Virus record (IMG/VR): IMGVR_UViG_3300001097_000097
Location: 1-20,566 of that record
DNA length: 20,566 nucleotides
Direction: 5' to 3' (one strand)
Origin: a virus
Shown: in pieces, positions 13,667 through 20,099 of the stretch
Numbering within the stretch: the first letter of the stretch is position 1
Layout of the letters: every line of letters starts with the position of its first letter
Position numbers and translations under genes: made by a program
Notes under the pieces: generated by a model
The model's input: only the letters and a program-made list of their open reading frames with translations
What the model was told of the DNA's origin: nothing
Databases searched by the model: none

Positions 13667-14944
13667 ATGACAGAGAAAGTAAAAATTGATTATGTATTCA
13701 GTGGCACAGGTATGCTTAAACTGATACCACCTAAGCGTCATTGTTCTGCTAAATATCGAGCTATGCGACTTAGTACAATTAAAGAAGGTGTTACACTCAT
13801 TAACAAGAACTTAAATGAGCGCCTAACAGTAATGGATGTTGGTATGAGTATTTTGTTTAATGCTTATACAGAAAGCCGTTGGGGTAACTTCTATCGAACT
13901 AGTGATAAAATTAGCTTTGATAAGCTATATGCGGATAGTGGAGGATTGCAAGTCGTAACGCGCGGTAAGCAACTTACAGACTTAATGAAAGATGAAATTT
14001 ACAAAGCACAAGATGAAGGTGATGTTGCGTTTTGTTTTGATGAAATTCCTCTTGAGAAAATGTGTGAACATACAGACCTTGCAGGTAGTAACCGAGCTGT
14101 TATATCATCAAAAATATTCAACACAAAACGTTTCGATGAATGCGCACGTAAAACCGCCGAGAACGTAAAGTATCAATTGTCACAACTTTCGCGTGCACGT
14201 ATTTCTTATATCATACAAGGTAACACGTATGAGGATATGATACGTTGGTTTGATATCGCATATGAAGTATTAGGTGATGATATTGAGAAATTACACGGTA
14301 TTGCACTTGCTGATACGTGCATGGGTAACGGGGAATTAGAAACATGTGACATGTTATATGCAGGTGCTCATATTTTTAAGACGTATACCAATCTCCCTAA
14401 AAACTTGCATTTATTGGGTGTTGGCTCAGGTAGACGTATGTTGCCTGCTATCATTTTATGCCGCAACGGTTTTATGGGTGATGTTATTTTAAGTTCTGAT
14501 AGCAGTACGCAGAGCATGCATTACATGATGGGTAAGTCGATATCATTTGATAAAAAACTAACTGATTATGAATCATTTAAAATGTTTGTTGACGAAATGG
14601 AACCTATATATTCAAAACTAATTGACAATTATGATGCAGATGAATTAGTTCGTTTTATTCTTGCAAACAACAGACAATCAGCGGCCGTTGAAGAAGTATG
14701 TTATAATCCAGAACATAGATTTCATACTATTGGTTTTTCCATATGTCCACTATATGGTATTTGGACATCGAATAAATTGTTCTTAGACATTGAGCGTATG
14801 TTAGGTGAAACGTCTTATATTACGTTATTAAACCAAGTTACTAAACTTGAGGATTATGTTGATTGGCGTAATAAAAATTATAGTAACTTACAATCAAAGC
14901 GCATTAAAAGAAAGCGCGTAACTATTTTAGACTTAATGGGATAA
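13667..14944 (+). CDS. dpdA: DpdA-type DNA guanine transglycosylase
   Basis: A 425-residue relative of tRNA-guanine transglycosylase. Phage DpdA proteins exchange guanine in DNA for a 7-deazaguanine base. Recognisable TGT-like segments are ADSGGLQVV (Asp90, base-binding/general acid position), FCFDEIPL (Asp125), SYIIQGNTYEDMI, HGIALADTCMG, LLGVGSGRRMLP and SSDSST with Asp278 where the nucleophilic Asp is expected. The CXCXXC...H zinc site of canonical TGT is absent, which is usual for phage DpdA but not diagnostic. The Lys/Arg-rich C-terminus (NLQSKRIKRKRV) may bind DNA. Neighbouring queC, gat, queF and queE strongly support DNA rather than tRNA as substrate. I cannot assign the DpdA subfamily. 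Confidence 0.9.
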   Translation: MTEKVKIDYVFSGTGMLKLIPPKRHCSAKYRAMRLSTIKEGVTLINKNLNERLTVMDVGMSILFNAYTESRWGNFYRTSDKISFDKLYADSGGLQVVTRGKQLTDLMKDEIYKAQDEGDVAFCFDEIPLEKMCEHTDLAGSNRAVISSKIFNTKRFDECARKTAENVKYQLSQLSRARISYIIQGNTYEDMIRWFDIAYEVLGDDIEKLHGIALADTCMGNGELETCDMLYAGAHIFKTYTNLPKNLHLLGVGSGRRMLPAIILCRNGFMGDVILSSDSSTQSMHYMMGKSISFDKKLTDYESFKMFVDEMEPIYSKLIDNYDADELVRFILANNRQSAAVEEVCYNPEHRFHTIGFSICPLYGIWTSNKLFLDIERMLGETSYITLLNQVTKLEDYVDWRNKNYSNLQSKRIKRKRVTILDLMG

Positions 14945-14948
14945 TTAT

Positions 14949-15830
14949 ATGAATAATTTAAATGATATTGCAAGCAAGTCACTTGGTGACAGTACCAGTT
15001 ATGCCGTGTACACTGACAAGGTTGATGCTACACTGTTAAACCCTATGCCACGCGAGCTTGCACGTGGCGACCACGATATTATTACTAGTGGTAATGGTTG
15101 TGATGTTTGGCACTGCTACGAAGCAACATTTTTAGGCGCGACAGGTATTCCGCAAGCGGGTGTTTTAAAAATCATTGTACCGCACGATAGTGAATTTATC
15201 GTTGAAAGTAAAAGTTTAAAGTTATATCTAAACACATATGATATGGTCAAGTTTGACAAGTCCACGGACTATGCCACTAGTGTTGAACGTGATATATCAT
15301 CATTATTAAATTGTCAGGTTACGGCTACATTCTTTGAGTATAGTGAATTTGAGAATGATACTATCGTAAGTCGTTATGATATACATGAGACAGTAACTAA
15401 CAGCATGTCTGTTGATTCTTATGATGGCGAATTTAGTATACCACCAGCAACTGCGGTAATTAAAGGTATTCCAATTACGCATAATATCTATATGCCAACT
15501 CTTAGAAGTCGATGCAGACATACCAAACAAAAAGACAGTGGTGCAGTCAGTATTATTATTAGAACTGGCGTAGCAGTAGATGTTACTAGTATCATGAAAT
15601 ATGTTTATTCCTTGCGGGAAGTTAATGAGTTCCACGAATTTTGTGCTGAGAAGATTTATACAGAAGTTAAAAAAGCATACGGCGGAGATGTTGCAGTGCA
15701 TTGCTTTTATGTTAGGCGTGGTGGTATTGATATTAGCCCTTGTCGCTATGATGATTTTGGTTATGATACACCTGTATTTTCGGGTTTTGGCAATAGTAAT
15801 GTATTGATTAAAGGGTTCCAAGGGCAGTAG
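14949..15830 (+). CDS. queF: preQ0 reductase QueF (long, E. coli-type)
   Basis: A 293-residue enzyme expected to reduce preQ0 to preQ1 (7-aminomethyl-7-deazaguanine) with NADPH. It is of the long two-domain form: an N-terminal half with SLGDSTSYAVYTD, VESKSLKLYLNTYD (Glu86-Ser-Lys-Ser) and a C-terminal half with TLRSRCRHTKQKDSG, where Cys189 and Asp196 occupy the positions of E. coli Cys190 and Asp197, NEFHEFCAEKIY (His229, Glu230) and RRGGIDISPCR. All catalytic residues known from E. coli QueF are therefore kept, which argues for reductase rather than amidinotransferase (QueF-L) activity. It follows dpdA by four bases. Its presence suggests that phage DNA carries preQ1 or a derivative. Confidence 0.92.
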   Translation: MNNLNDIASKSLGDSTSYAVYTDKVDATLLNPMPRELARGDHDIITSGNGCDVWHCYEATFLGATGIPQAGVLKIIVPHDSEFIVESKSLKLYLNTYDMVKFDKSTDYATSVERDISSLLNCQVTATFFEYSEFENDTIVSRYDIHETVTNSMSVDSYDGEFSIPPATAVIKGIPITHNIYMPTLRSRCRHTKQKDSGAVSIIIRTGVAVDVTSIMKYVYSLREVNEFHEFCAEKIYTEVKKAYGGDVAVHCFYVRRGGIDISPCRYDDFGYDTPVFSGFGNSNVLIKGFQGQ

Positions 15831-15837
15831 TATAACA

Positions 15838-15866
15838 GCGCTGGATATGTTATTATAGTTCAGCGC
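15838..15866 (+). other. Hairpin between queF and queE
   Basis: GCGCTG (15838-15843) and CAGCGC (15861-15866) form a GC stem with a 17-base AT-rich loop. No T-run follows, so it is not a normal terminator; it could stabilise the queF mRNA end or modulate expression of queE. Confidence 0.45.
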
Positions 15867-15895
15867 CACTACAATTAATTTAAAAGGTCGCTATT

Positions 15896-16771
15896 ATGAG
15901 TAAGAAGTTTTATATTACAGAGGTATTTTATAGTGTACAGGGCGAGGGTACGCATGTAGGCGCACCGTCAGTATTTGTACGGCTGTTTGGTTGCAACTTG
16001 CAATGTCAGGGGTTTGGTATGCCTAAGGGTGAACTAAGCAATGAGCGCGAAGACGCGTACAATATGATAACCACAAAGGACATTACTACAATTGAAGAGC
16101 TACCACTTGTGAAAACAGGTTGTGACAGCTATGTGGCGTGGGATAAACGGTTTAGACATTTGAGTGAAAAACTGACCGTTGAAGAAATCGTAGAACGTAT
16201 TGTTGATATTACACCAAACAAGTCACTTAATGGTATTCATGTTGTGTTTACTGGTGGCGAGCCAATGTTAAATCAACGATTGATTAATGATGTTTCTAGT
16301 TCACTATATCATTGGCATTCTCTTACAGACATTACAATCGAAACTAATGGTACAAAGTTACCTGATACTAATTTATGGTTAGGTTTATCGGATAAAGTCG
16401 ACGTTACATTTTCTGTCAGTCAAAAACTCGCATGTAGTGGTGAAAAAGCAGATGCGCGTATCAACTTAACAGCGCTAGATGTTTTGTTCAATCAGTTAAG
16501 GTATAAAGATGCGGTTGATTGTGTATATAAATTCGTTGTGGCTGATGAAGTTGATGCGGAAGAAGCGTTTGATATTGTTGACCAAGTGATTGACTTGGAT
16601 ACTTCATGGATATACGGTACAAGACCAACAGTATTCTTAATGCCTGTAGGTGGCACGAAAGATGATTACATCGCCAACAGCAAAGGTGTAGCTGATTTAG
16701 CGCTTGCTTATGGTGTGCACTACTCACCACGTTTGCATATTGATATCTATGGTAATGCGTGGGGTACGTAA
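15896..16771 (+). CDS. queE: 7-carboxy-7-deazaguanine synthase QueE (radical SAM) with unusual Cys spacing
   Basis: A 291-residue radical-SAM enzyme that converts 6-carboxytetrahydropterin to 7-carboxy-7-deazaguanine. YSVQGEGTHVGAPSVFVRL (12-30) is a QueE signature and FTGGEP (118-123) binds S-adenosylmethionine. The cluster loop reads FGCNLQCQGFGMP: Cys33 and Cys37 are present, but the third Cys expected two residues on is Phe40 or Gly39. The next Cys is Cys76 in KTGCDSY. A long CX3C...C arrangement, with an insert of about 38 residues, may therefore hold the [4Fe-4S] cluster. Such a variant is known to me from other phage-like QueE, but I cannot cite a structure. It ends the modification cluster. 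Confidence 0.9.
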   Translation: MSKKFYITEVFYSVQGEGTHVGAPSVFVRLFGCNLQCQGFGMPKGELSNEREDAYNMITTKDITTIEELPLVKTGCDSYVAWDKRFRHLSEKLTVEEIVERIVDITPNKSLNGIHVVFTGGEPMLNQRLINDVSSSLYHWHSLTDITIETNGTKLPDTNLWLGLSDKVDVTFSVSQKLACSGEKADARINLTALDVLFNQLRYKDAVDCVYKFVVADEVDAEEAFDIVDQVIDLDTSWIYGTRPTVFLMPVGGTKDDYIANSKGVADLALAYGVHYSPRLHIDIYGNAWGT

Positions 16772-16777
16772 TACTTC

Positions 16778-16806
16778 TTTACAAACGCTTTTATTTATAA
16801 TATACT
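16778..16806 (+). promoter_or_regulatory. Rightward sigma-70 promoter candidate
   Basis: TTTACA (16778-16783) and TATACT (16801-16806) are 17 bp apart, immediately after queE. It would start near 16813, upstream of a hairpin and the small gene at 16863, and separate the accessory genes from the modification operon. Confidence 0.5.
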
Positions 16807-16820
16807 GCCCATTGAAATAA

Positions 16821-16852
16821 CTTTTATTTTTAGTAGTAAATAAAAATAAAAG
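16821..16852 (+). promoter_or_regulatory. 12-bp hairpin overlapping a ribosome-binding site
   Basis: CTTTTATTTTTA (16821-16832) is perfectly complementary to TAAAAATAAAAG (16841-16852) with an eight-base loop. The 3' arm ends in the first bases of the AAGGAG ribosome site (16850-16855) of the next gene, so folding could reduce translation, perhaps in a temperature-dependent way because the stem is almost all A-U. Confidence 0.55.
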
Positions 16853-16862
16853 GAGTAACACA

Positions 16863-17033
16863 ATGGACAACTTGATTTACGCATTACTTGAACGTTACAA
16901 TGAAGAGCTTATTTTTGACAATCCTGAACTTGAGGGTTTGTTAAGAGATACTGATAAGGAGCACACAATGGAGCGTGTGGTCACTGAAATGTCAATAATC
17001 GTGGATGAATACGTTAACAGCTTAGGTGACTAA
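16863..17033 (+). CDS. Small acidic protein (56 aa), unknown function
   Basis: A short protein, MDNLIYALLERYNEELIFDN..., ending VDEYVNSLGD, preceded by a strong AGGAG site eight bases before the ATG. It is acidic and mostly helical, with no recognised motif. It is followed within seven bases by the deaminase gene, so the two are probably co-translated. The RBS lies next to the hairpin described at 16821. Function unknown. Confidence 0.65.
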   Translation: MDNLIYALLERYNEELIFDNPELEGLLRDTDKEHTMERVVTEMSIIVDEYVNSLGD

Positions 17034-17040
17034 TATATAT

Positions 17041-17490
17041 ATGATGGACTTTGTTTTACAAGCACACGAACACTCCAAACAAAGCATCGACCCTACACGA
17101 GGGGTTGGTGCTTTACTTTTAAAAAACACAAATGATGCTATAGTTAGTCGCGGACATAACACCTTTCCTTTTTGGCTTGATATTTCTAAACTAAGTACAA
17201 TGACAAAGCTTGAGAAAGGGGTATTAGCCACGCATGCAGAGATTGAATGTTTAGAAAATACTCATAATAGTTTTGTACCTGATGATAATAATTACACTAT
17301 GGTTATATCGTGTGCGCCATGCCTGAATTGCTCGATGGCTATTGTTAATAGTAATATTAATATTACAAAAGTAGTGTACTTAAAACTGTGGCATTCACCA
17401 GCTTTTATGCTTAGGTTTAGTATACAAGAATCAATGCAATACCTACATGATAATAATATTGAGGTCAGCGAAATATGTCCTACTCACTAA
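17041..17490 (+). CDS. dCMP deaminase-like enzyme
   Basis: A 149-residue zinc-dependent deaminase of the cytidine/deoxycytidylate family. The active site is THAEIECLE (His65, Glu67 as proton shuttle) and CAPCLNC (Cys94, Cys97, zinc ligands); GVGALLL near residue 21 is also typical. T4 uses dCMP deaminase to make dUMP for dTTP, and this enzyme may do the same, matching the AT-rich genome. A GTG start at 17026 would add five residues and overlap the preceding stop; the ATG at 17041 fits the family better, although the ribosome site is poor. dCMP as substrate is inferred from phage context; other nucleotides are not excluded. Confidence 0.8.
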   Translation: MMDFVLQAHEHSKQSIDPTRGVGALLLKNTNDAIVSRGHNTFPFWLDISKLSTMTKLEKGVLATHAEIECLENTHNSFVPDDNNYTMVISCAPCLNCSMAIVNSNINITKVVYLKLWHSPAFMLRFSIQESMQYLHDNNIEVSEICPTH

Positions 17491-17678
17491 AAGATATCGC
17501 AAAAGACTATGTCGCAAATCGTATAGAAATGAGTGAAGATACACTTGCAAATGACAGACTTGAAATTTGCAATACATGTGAACATAAAAGCAAGTTAGGT
17601 GTATGTAATAAGTGCGGTTGCTTATTACGAGCCAAAGTAAAGTACAAGAAATCCTCTTGTCCTATTGGTAAATGGTAA
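17475..17678 (+). CDS. Small zinc-ribbon phage protein
   Basis: A 67-residue protein with six cysteines: RLEICNTCEHKSK (Cys32, Cys35), GVCNKCGC (Cys44, Cys47, Cys49) and SSCPIGKW (Cys62). The pattern 'RLxICxxC...CxxCGC...K...CPxGKW' recurs in many phage genomes as a short uncharacterised protein; four of the cysteines likely bind one zinc. It overlaps the deaminase gene by 16 bases with GAGG about ten bases before the ATG, so the two are probably coupled. A nucleic-acid or protein-binding function is plausible but unproven. Confidence 0.8.
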   Translation: MSYSLKDIAKDYVANRIEMSEDTLANDRLEICNTCEHKSKLGVCNKCGCLLRAKVKYKKSSCPIGKW

Positions 17679-17698
17679 ATGGTAAAAGGAGTAAAAGC

Positions 17699-17812
17699 AT
17701 GAATAAACTAACACTGCCAAACGGTGATGTAAAACTGGCTAGAGAAGGCTGGGAGCTTAAAAGTTTAGAAGGCTGGGACGGGATAACATTTAAAGAATGT
17801 ATTGGCATTTAA
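17699..17812 (+). CDS. Very small protein (37 aa), unknown function
   Basis: MNKLTLPNGDVKLAREGWEL then KSLEGWDGITFKECIGI, preceded by an excellent AAAAGGAG ribosome site seven bases from the ATG. Two similar EGW[ED] segments lie ten residues apart. It has no known domain. Its position in a run of coupled small genes, and the ribosome site, are the only reasons to call it. Confidence 0.5.
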   Translation: MNKLTLPNGDVKLAREGWELKSLEGWDGITFKECIGI

Positions 17813-17837
17813 CTTAATAAATAATTGGAGATATTGT

Positions 17838-18314
17838 ATGTTCATTGGGAAACAACATTGCGTTATTTGTGACATAGACGGCACACTTGCACACGAAAAA
17901 CTTAATGCTGATGGTACGCCAGTACGTGGTTGGTATGATTATGAATTAGTACATACGGACGTATTTGATACAACTATCGGTTCAATGATATATGGGTTAC
18001 ATTGTGATTTTAACGCCACTATTGTTTTCTTAACAGCGAGAGTCTTCGAATCGTTTGACGTTACTAAAAAATGGCTTGAATCATATATGTATACATATGG
18101 TTTAGAATATGGTCATGATTATGTACTGTATACACGCTCAGAAGATGATGATAGCTGCGACAGCGTATATAAGGTAAATATGATTAAGAACACAATCATA
18201 CCAACACATGGTGAGGTTATAGTTGCTTTTGAGGATAGACCTTTAGTGGTTGATAGTCTACATGATATAGGTGTTAAAGTATTTGCTGTTTCTGACCAAC
18301 GGGTAAAATTTTAA
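17838..18314 (+). CDS. HAD phosphatase related to the T4 Pnk 3'-phosphatase domain
   Basis: A 158-residue HAD-family phosphatase. Motif I is CDIDGT (Asp12 nucleophile, Asp14), motif II FLTAR (Thr66), a likely motif III Lys112, and motif IV FEDRP (Asp133). Order and spacing match the C-terminal domain of T4 polynucleotide kinase/phosphatase: DVDGTLA, then SGRE, TRKWVE (here VTKKWLE), a DDVVKEEI-like helix and IDDRTQVVEMWRRIGVE (here FEDRPLVVDSLHDIGVK). The kinase half is absent, so removal of 3'-phosphates from nucleic acid ends is the best guess. Start at 17838 has TTGGAG seven bases upstream; an upstream TTG overlaps the previous gene and is unlikely. Confidence 0.8.
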   Translation: MFIGKQHCVICDIDGTLAHEKLNADGTPVRGWYDYELVHTDVFDTTIGSMIYGLHCDFNATIVFLTARVFESFDVTKKWLESYMYTYGLEYGHDYVLYTRSEDDDSCDSVYKVNMIKNTIIPTHGEVIVAFEDRPLVVDSLHDIGVKVFAVSDQRVKF

Positions 18315-18399
18315 TGTATATATATATAATAGTAACATATTGTTGATTGGGTTATTCGCTGTTTTGTTAGTTTAATGTGTATAAGACGTTAAATATCTA

Positions 18400-18428
18400 T
18401 TGACAGGCTATGCTAGTCTTGCTATAAT
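18400..18428 (+). promoter_or_regulatory. Consensus early promoter P1
   Basis: TTGACA and TATAAT are separated by 17 bp, both perfect. All 29 bases are identical to the promoter at 19711. Transcription is expected from about 18435, exactly where the conserved leader GTAGGTTGGGAAAAG begins. Confidence 0.9.
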
Positions 18429-18434
18429 TATTGC

Positions 18435-18494
18435 GTAGGTTGGGAAAAGAGGTGTTTAACCAGTCCACAAGAAATAAATTTATATTATTGGAGT
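18435..18494 (+). promoter_or_regulatory. Conserved 5' leader (copy 1)
   Basis: The leader begins with GTAGGTTGGGAAAAG, continues AGGTGTTTA and, after a variable middle, ends with AATTTATATTATTGGAGT, which contains the ribosome site. GGT-GTTTA-ACC can form a small hairpin. The same layout follows the promoter at 19711 and begins after the one at 20480. Confidence 0.8.
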
Positions 18495-18499
18495 TTAAA

Positions 18500-18817
18500 A
18501 TGAAACAGTTTTTTAACAAGAAGTTTTACAGTGACGTAGTGCCATATGAAATCGTTGAAGTAATTAGTCCTAAGAAAATACATGTCCGGGAAATGGACGC
18601 CAAACAACTCGACAAACCAGTTTACGATGATGTACATGGATTTATTAATAACAAAGACATTCGCTATGATTATTCAAGTAATGATGATAATCGTGTTGTA
18701 ACAATAACAAAACGTAAAGACGGTGAGTGGTATCAAATAGGCCAAAAGTCTGGTAAGTACGAAGTTCGTTTTACTAACAATGATAATCCTAAAAAATACT
18801 ATGATTATTCATTCTAA
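18500..18817 (+). CDS. Unknown early protein (105 aa)
   Basis: A 105-residue protein (MKQFFNKKFYSDVVPYEIVEV...). The start at 18500 follows the conserved TTGGAG leader; a longer frame from 18431 would begin inside the promoter region. VREMDAK, GEWYQIGQKSGKYEVRF and a Tyr-rich C-terminus (YYDYSF) suggest a small beta-rich domain. It is expressed from P1 and ends at a terminator, forming a one-gene transcription unit. I associate the 'PYEIVEVISPKKIHVREMDA' style with widespread phage proteins of unknown function. No enzymatic motif is seen. Confidence 0.75.
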   Translation: MKQFFNKKFYSDVVPYEIVEVISPKKIHVREMDAKQLDKPVYDDVHGFINNKDIRYDYSSNDDNRVVTITKRKDGEWYQIGQKSGKYEVRFTNNDNPKKYYDYSF

Positions 18818-18835
18818 TTTAACACGTTACGAAAG

Positions 18836-18861
18836 ACAGGTACTTAGGTGCCTGTTTTTTT
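18836..18861 (+). terminator. Rho-independent terminator
   Basis: ACAGGTAC pairs with GTGCCTGT (one G-U pair) around a TTAG loop, followed by eight T residues. It ends the P1 unit. Confidence 0.85.
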
Positions 18862-18906
18862 ATACCTTCTAATGACAAATAAATAATAGTATCAAACGGA
18901 GTATAT

Positions 18907-19323
18907 GTGTATAAATTAATTTTAGCTATAATGCTAACCATGCCAATGACGGCATACGCTGGTGGTATTGATTGTATGGCAAAAGCTATCTATTTTGAGA
19001 GTAGGGGTGGGACAGACAACGACCAGTTAGCAGTAGCGCATACAGTGCAGAATAGAGTTAAAAGTAAACAGTTTCCAAACAGTGTTTGCAGTGTAGTTCG
19101 ACAGAAATCACAGTTTGCCCCTCATATTAGAAGTGGTGCAGCAATACGTGAAAAAAGCGCTTGGAGCAAGGCTAAAACATTGGCACGTAAAGTTATAAGC
19201 GGTAGTTCACGCGATTTTACTGGAAACAGTTTATATTTTCACACACCAGCCGTCAATCCACAGTGGTCGAATATGTTTAAAGTTACATATCGAAATAATC
19301 AACATATTTTTTATAAACCATAG
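18907..19323 (+). CDS. SleB-type cell wall hydrolase (endolysin) with signal peptide
   Basis: A 138-residue protein of the Hydrolase_2/SleB family, expected to cut peptidoglycan glycan strands and release progeny. Residues 1-18 (MYKLILAIMLTMPMTAYA) form a Sec signal with an AYA cleavage site, so it would be exported without needing a pore-type holin. The mature part has CMAKAIYFESRGG with candidate catalytic Glu31, LAVAHTVQNRVKSKQFPNSV, SVVRQKSQFA and YFHTP. The start codon is GTG with GGAG six bases upstream; no ATG gives a better match. No holin or spanin is seen next to it. Lysis late in infection is inferred, although its neighbours look early. Confidence 0.88.
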   Translation: MYKLILAIMLTMPMTAYAGGIDCMAKAIYFESRGGTDNDQLAVAHTVQNRVKSKQFPNSVCSVVRQKSQFAPHIRSGAAIREKSAWSKAKTLARKVISGSSRDFTGNSLYFHTPAVNPQWSNMFKVTYRNNQHIFYKP

Positions 19324-19330
19324 GTAAGTT

Positions 19331-19654
19331 ATGCATACAAACGATTTCGACAAGGTTAAAATCGTGTTTGGTCTTACTACTAATGAGCTTGAACATGCTT
19401 TAAGTGGTAAGGATAAGAGTGATAAGTTTGCATTGTATATGACAGCAATTGACCACGAATATAATAGCATACACATATTCAAACGTCATGATTTTAACAT
19501 GCATACACAGTTTATGGATATACGTGGATATACCACTTTGTATCAACTGCTATGTAAGAGCCCATATACAATGCGTGATGATAAGGAACTTTTTCATTTT
19601 ATTAGTAATCGTGTATGCGCAAGTAGAACACTACTTAAAGATGAACATTTATAA
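19331..19654 (+). CDS. Unknown protein (107 aa)
   Basis: A 107-residue protein, MHTNDFDKVKIVFGLTTNEL..., rich in His, Asp and Tyr, with no recognised motif. It starts seven bases after the endolysin stop, with a modest AGGTAAGT site, and ends before a terminator, so it probably shares the endolysin transcript. It has no signal peptide or membrane segment, which makes a holin function unlikely. Confidence 0.6.
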   Translation: MHTNDFDKVKIVFGLTTNELEHALSGKDKSDKFALYMTAIDHEYNSIHIFKRHDFNMHTQFMDIRGYTTLYQLLCKSPYTMRDDKELFHFISNRVCASRTLLKDEHL

Positions 19655-19673
19655 TTCACAATAAGTTACATTT

Positions 19674-19698
19674 ATGTCCTTAAATAAGGGCATTTTTT
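19674..19698 (+). terminator. Rho-independent terminator
   Basis: ATGTCCTT pairs with AAGGGCAT (one G-U pair) around AAAT, followed by six T residues. It separates the endolysin unit from promoter P2. Confidence 0.85.
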
Positions 19699-19710
19699 GT
19701 GGCTGTATGG

Positions 19711-19739
19711 TTGACAGGCTATGCTAGTCTTGCTATAAT
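19711..19739 (+). promoter_or_regulatory. Consensus early promoter P2
   Basis: TTGACA, 17 bp, TATAAT; identical over 29 bases to P1 at 18400. The conserved leader begins at 19746, seven bases after the -10. Confidence 0.9.
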
Positions 19740-19745
19740 GTATTT

Positions 19746-19807
19746 GTAGGTTGGGAAAAGAGGTGTTTACCGCCACTCAACAAACAATTAATTTATATTA
19801 TTGGAGT
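19746..19807 (+). promoter_or_regulatory. Conserved 5' leader (copy 2)
   Basis: Same as copy 1: GTAGGTTGGGAAAAG then AGGTGTTTA, a variable middle and AATTTATATTATTGGAGT at 19790-19807. Outside the shared blocks the copies differ, showing selection for the blocks. Confidence 0.8.
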
Positions 19808-19812
19808 TACAT

Positions 19813-20078
19813 ATGTTTGATAAAAATCTAGCTAAACTAAACGAAGGTCGTGTTGGACTTAATGGACTTAATGGACTTAATGGTGTTAACGGAAAAGGTG
19901 AAATTCACGATGACGTTAAAATCATAGAATCAAATAATTTTAGATTTACGTATGCGTATGAATTAGGTGAAAAAGTTGAAATAATTTCTAAGTCCGCTTG
20001 GGTGATGATTTTTCATTAAGCTTTAATAAAGGCAAAGAATTAGATAGTATTATAGATATTCTACAGTCAATGAAATAA
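19813..20078 (+). pseudogene. Small early gene apparently frameshifted near its middle
   Basis: The zero frame starts at ATG 19813 behind TTGGAG and gives 68 residues ending at 20019 (…KSAWVMIFH). In the -1 frame, from about 19990, good coding sequence continues: VRLGDDFSLSFNKGKELDSI then IDILQSMK, ending at TAA 20076-20078 just where the next conserved leader begins. A single-base change near 19988-19994 would join them into a protein of ~87 residues. No standard slippery heptamer is seen. The N-terminal part carries an LNG tripeptide repeat. Function unknown; the intact zero-frame product may still be made. Confidence 0.5.
19855..19890 (+). repeat. 9-bp tandem repeat encoding (L/V)NG
   Basis: GGACTTAAT occurs three times in a row and is followed by the variant GGTGTTAAC, giving GLN-GLN-GLN-GVN. 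Exact copies suggest recent slippage; changes in copy number keep the reading frame. Confidence 0.85.
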
Positions 20079-20094
20079 TTTATATTATTGGAGT
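20077..20094 (+). promoter_or_regulatory. Conserved ribosome-site leader (copy 3, no promoter)
   Basis: AATTTATATTATTGGAGT, 18 bases identical to the ends of leader copies 1 and 2, lies between the frameshifted gene and the gene at 20100. No promoter precedes it directly, so this block alone may serve translation. Confidence 0.75.
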
Positions 20095-20099
20095 ATATT

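Noticed and set aside
15838-15866. Hairpin after queF as a terminator
   Set aside because: There is no T-run after the stem, and queE probably belongs to the same operon.
15306-15869. 187-codon minus-strand frame opposite queF
   Set aside because: QueF on the plus strand keeps all catalytic residues; the antisense frame is rich in Ile, Asn and Thr and has no motif.
16788-16800. T4-type late promoter (TATAAATA on the minus strand near 16790)
   Set aside because: It points leftward into queE, where no leftward gene lies, and no matching element was seen ahead of the tail genes.
18435-18499. Upstream start at 18431 or a GTG at 18453 for the gene at 18500
   Set aside because: The longer forms lie in the conserved leader, which in the other copies is not in frame with the following gene.
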